In this document: piece after piece, positions 61,572 through 64,000 of the stretch | Layout: the number at the start of each line of letters is the position of its first letter | How positions within the stretch are numbered: position 1 is the first letter of the stretch | NCBI GenBank assembly: GCA_965207985.1 | Contig: CBDBND010000027.1 | Coordinates: 62,001 to 126,000 of the forward strand | Direction: 5' to 3' | From: CBDBND01 sp965207985 | GTDB taxonomy: Bacteria; Pseudomonadota; Alphaproteobacteria; Rhodospirillales; Rhodospirillaceae | DNA length: 64,000 nt | Notes under the pieces: model-generated | Told to the model about the DNA's origin: nothing | Seen by the model: only the letters and a program-made list of their open reading frames with translations | Databases searched by the model: none | Translations under genes and position numbers: made by a program

Positions 61572-62765
61572 CTAGGTGGGTTTGATGCCGACCACGTTCC
61601 TCGCGCCCCGGCCGGGGAACGGATAGATTTTCGTTTCCGGCCCCTCGGCGTTGACGATAAAGCCGGCCCGCTCCATTTCGCCGAAGAAGTCGGCCTTGCC
61701 GTATTCCAGCGTCCAGCGTTCGTGGTTCCAGCGATGGTGGACCCAACTGTTGATTTGGGCGATGGCCGTCTTTTCCCGGCGTCGAATGGAGGGACTGGTG
61801 CGGGAATCCACCGGGAAGTAAACCCCACCGGGCCGCAACAGGCGCGCTGATTCCTGAATGATCTTGTAGGTGGCCTGTTCGGGCACTTCATGATGAAGCA
61901 GATACGATGTGACGATGTCGAAGTAGCCGTCGGGGAAACCGGTCTCTTCGGCCATGGCATGGCGGAAATTGACATCGACGCCCATGTCGACGGCCCGCAT
62001 GTGTGAGTAGCGGACCATAGGCGCGCCGACGTCCACGCCCCACACTTCGGCGTCGGGAAAGCGTTCCTTGAGCGCCACGGTCTGCTGGCCGCAGCTGCAT
62101 CCCACTTCGAGTATGCGCCGGACCTTGCCGTCTGCCGGGAGGGATACCGTGTTGGCCAAAAGGACGTGCACTTCATCCTGATCGTTGTGGCCGCCATAAA
62201 AATAGTTGGCGCCGTAGTGATACATATGACCGGCAAAGGGATCCCCGACGTACCCGCCCGGCTGCATATGAATCTCATGCTTGGCGTATTCCGGTTCGAT
62301 GCCGGGATTGAGTTCGAGCACACCGGGCCCAGCCCTGTCCGCCGCTTCCATTTCCGACATGTAGGCGTCGTAGTTGCTATGGAACTCCTGTTGGAGCGTC
62401 TGCCACATGTGGCGCTGCATGCGCAGCGACGTATGGGCGCGGAACATGATGATCGGATCGTTGCCCAACAGCTCATTGGCGGTTTCAAATGAGATCTCGT
62501 CATTGGGATTGATTCCGTTTTCCCGCATGACTTGGGCCGCCCGCCGAGACGCCGCCCGGATCAGGTCGCCGGTAGCCCATGTCCGGGCACTGACCATGAA
62601 CTCGTGGTAGCTTTCCAGGTTCATGGTGGGCAGACGTTCGAGCCGGCCAATTGTGCCGCGCGGCTCCACATCGGCAGCACTGGCAAAAGAGGAAAAAAGT
62701 GCGGGTGCGCTGAGGGCGGACCCATACCCCAAGGCTGTCTTGAGCATCCTGCGACGTTCGATCAT
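61572..62765 (-). CDS. SAM-dependent methyltransferase with Tat leader
   Basis: A 397-aa protein. MIERRRMLKTALGYGSALSA, PALFSSFASA is a Tat-type signal. The helical domain shared with the 13740 and 27766 proteins follows (NDPIIMFRAHTSLRMQRHMW, LELNPGIEPEYAKHEIHMQP, GGYVGDPFAG), then the methyltransferase fold: VRRILEVGCSCGQQTVALKE (motif I), EVWGVDVGAPMVRYSHMRAV, FDIVTSYLLHHEVPE, LLRPGGVYFPVDSR. It is closest to 27766. No small partner gene is visible next to it. Export of a SAM enzyme would require transport of the folded, perhaps loaded, protein. Confidence 0.82.
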   Translation of the reverse strand: MIERRRMLKTALGYGSALSAPALFSSFASAADVEPRGTIGRLERLPTMNLESYHEFMVSARTWATGDLIRAASRRAAQVMRENGINPNDEISFETANELLGNDPIIMFRAHTSLRMQRHMWQTLQQEFHSNYDAYMSEMEAADRAGPGVLELNPGIEPEYAKHEIHMQPGGYVGDPFAGHMYHYGANYFYGGHNDQDEVHVLLANTVSLPADGKVRRILEVGCSCGQQTVALKERFPDAEVWGVDVGAPMVRYSHMRAVDMGVDVNFRHAMAEETGFPDGYFDIVTSYLLHHEVPEQATYKIIQESARLLRPGGVYFPVDSRTSPSIRRREKTAIAQINSWVHHRWNHERWTLEYGKADFFGEMERAGFIVNAEGPETKIYPFPGRGARNVVGIKPT

Positions 62766-62908
62766 CGATGGACTCCTCGCGTAAACTGGCGGATCAACGA
62801 TAAGTCAGGCTGTTGGAAACCAAGAAAACAGCGCATGGCAACTGAGTGAGTCTATACCTCAGCCATTCGTCCCGGAAGTGATTTGCATGGGGGATATGGG
62901 CTACAGGT

Positions 62909-63652
62909 TCAAGGTTCGAGCGTCGCCGCGATGCGCCGAATTTCTTCCACGTCGAGCTCGCCGGCCAGCGGCTGGCGCGGCCGCAGATGTTTCCCGAATT
63001 CCAGCGAGCCGACGATGACCGGCTCATATTCCACGTCCCGCGTCAGAGCGGAGGCCACGGCCAGCGCTTCGGGGTCGTCGCCGGCAATGGGCATGCCGGT
63101 GAGCGTGCCGTCGGGTTGGCGGCCGCCGCGGGCCATGAGCCGGTAGTTGATGGCGTTGAAGGCGCGGACCACGGGCGCCCCGGGCATCAGCTCGGCGATG
63201 TACCGCCCCGCCCCCTTCTCGATGGCCTCCACGGCGACATCGCCGTCGCGGTTGGGAAAGGGGTTACAGGTGTCCATCACCAGAACTTTTTCAGCCATGG
63301 CCGGTGCAAACCGTGCCGCGAGGTCCGGCAAGGCGCCATAGGGCACGGCAAGCAGAATGACATCGCCGAAAGCCACCGCCTCCACCACCGTGCCGACACT
63401 GGCGGAGGGGCCGAGTTCGTCCACCCAGGGCCGCAGCTCGTCTGGATTGCGGGAAGAGAACTTCACCTGATGGCCCTTGTTGACCCAGACGGTGCCCAGG
63501 GCCCGGCCCACATTGCCGGCGCCGATGGTGCCGATCTTGAGGGCGTGTGAGTCTGCCTGCGCCGCCCGTGAGAGGGAAACAAACGCGGCCAATTGAACGG
63601 TGGCCACCAGGACATCCCGCCGTGACCGGCGGGATGTTTTAAAATCAGTCAT
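62909..63652 (-). CDS. Tat-leader NADP-binding protein (F420-dependent NADP reductase-like)
   Basis: A 247-aa protein. FKTSRRSRRDVLVATVQLAA is a Tat signal. The Rossmann fold follows: KIGTIGAGNVGRALGTVWVN, GHQVKFSSRNPDELRPWVDE with the NADP-type SSR, VILLAVPYGALPDLAARFAP, MDTCNPFPNRDGDVAVEAI, and VVRAFNAINYRLMARGG. This is the NADPH:F420 reductase-like/NAD(P)-binding group. It lies 140 bases upstream of the methyltransferase on the same strand. Tat export of a protein with a bound nucleotide has precedent in glucose-fructose oxidoreductase. Confidence 0.78.
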   Translation of the reverse strand: MTDFKTSRRSRRDVLVATVQLAAFVSLSRAAQADSHALKIGTIGAGNVGRALGTVWVNKGHQVKFSSRNPDELRPWVDELGPSASVGTVVEAVAFGDVILLAVPYGALPDLAARFAPAMAEKVLVMDTCNPFPNRDGDVAVEAIEKGAGRYIAELMPGAPVVRAFNAINYRLMARGGRQPDGTLTGMPIAGDDPEALAVASALTRDVEYEPVIVGSLEFGKHLRPRQPLAGELDVEEIRRIAATLEP

Positions 63653-63713
63653 TGCGGCATCTCCCTGAATTGGTCTTCATTTTTTCGTTTTCATTTGAAA
63701 GGTCGGCCCATGA

Positions 63714-64000
63714 TCAGAAGTGCGCCGCCGTCAGTTGTGTATCCGCATACTGCCACGCCTCGTCGAACCGCTCTTTAACCGACGCAGCGTCCTCCGCCTT
63801 GCCTTGGGCGATGAGGCTTTGCCACAGGCCGTAAAGGCTCCGCCCGTTGTTCTGGTTCCAGACAAGGTCCTTGCGGAATACCTGTTCGGCCTCCCCTGCG
63901 CGCCCGGCTCTCAACAAGGCGTCACCCAAATAGTGGCGCATGGGCAACGTCCAGCTGGGGGGTTCCATGTATTGCAGGGCATCTTCTTTCGCGACGGCGT
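63714..64000 (-). CDS. TPR-repeat protein, C-terminal end (continues beyond the window)
   Basis: The frame is open to the window edge: AVAKEDALQYMEPPSWTLPM, RHYLGDALLRAGRAGEAEQV, FRKDLVWNQNNGRSLYGLWQ, SLIAQGKAEDAASVKERFDE, ending TQLTAAHF. Helix pairs with LGDALLRAG and GLWQSL fit tetratricopeptide repeats near the end of a larger periplasmic or cytoplasmic protein. Only the last 95 residues are visible. Confidence 0.6.
   Translation of the reverse strand, partial: AVAKEDALQYMEPPSWTLPMRHYLGDALLRAGRAGEAEQVFRKDLVWNQNNGRSLYGLWQSLIAQGKAEDAASVKERFDEAWQYADTQLTAAHF

Noticed and set aside
61460..62503. Long open frame overlapping the methyltransferase on the same strand
   Set aside because: The Arg/Ser/Pro-rich composition is typical of an out-of-frame reading. 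The methyltransferase frame has all family motifs.

Overview
The window looks like accessory DNA from a Gram-negative proteobacterium, most likely an alphaproteobacterium. This rests on a complete TonB-dependent receptor, fragments of a second receptor, a TorF-like outer-membrane porin, many twin-arginine (Tat) leaders, an AapJ-like amino-acid binding protein and a mid-to-high GC content. Species cannot be read from the sequence. The DNA is heavily rearranged. I see intact or broken elements of the IS3, IS630, IS110, IS1595, IS5, IS1380, ISAs1, IS21 and IS6 families, and many host genes survive only as pieces.

Layout. 1-4.5 kb: binding protein, an exported monohaem c protein and a small exported partner. 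4.5-10.2 kb: an IS3 element with a 3-bp target duplication, an exported alpha/beta-hydrolase-fold protein, a flavin oxidoreductase and a second IS3-type element. 10.3-11.7 kb: a membrane SLATT/DUF4231 protein and a frameshifted TIR-like (DUF1863) gene, enclosed by two inverted 153-154-bp repeats. 12-15.2 kb: a second flavin oxidoreductase divergent from a methyltransferase/small-protein pair. 16-21 kb: receptor, MFS transporter and hydrolase-fold protein. 21-36 kb: two identical inverted IS630 copies bracket an S9 peptidase, a scrap zone, and a 3.7-kb inversion that cut an alcohol dehydrogenase and an IS630 transposase in half, followed by hydrolase, NTF2-like and DUF1838 genes and an hrcA-grpE remnant. 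36-43 kb: IS debris, porin, hydrolase, flavin reductase and amine oxidase. 43-52 kb: a frameshifted S9 peptidase, exported SDR-like and NTF2-like proteins, and a chimaeric region of IS1595, PPC and P domains, IS110 and a gutted histidine kinase. 52-58 kb: amidohydrolase, intradiol dioxygenase, two M24-family proteins and a VOC protein. 58-64 kb: IS1380, scraps, a Tat-leader methyltransferase, a Tat-leader NADP-binding protein and the end of a TPR gene.

The unifying theme is a set of recurring enzyme families, many with export leaders: three related methyltransferases (two with leaders), four hydrolase-fold proteins that lack the nucleophilic serine, two flavin oxidoreductases, two M24 proteins, an intradiol dioxygenase, NADP-binding proteins and NTF2-fold proteins. 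With the TonB receptor and MFS transporter, this suggests uptake and partly extracytoplasmic conversion of an organic, possibly aromatic or terpenoid, compound. That pathway is inference. The repeated gene sets and the abundant IS elements suggest assembly by duplication and transposition. The most unusual signals are the serine-less hydrolase family, the methyltransferases with export signals and their small partner proteins, and the repeat-bounded SLATT-TIR module.
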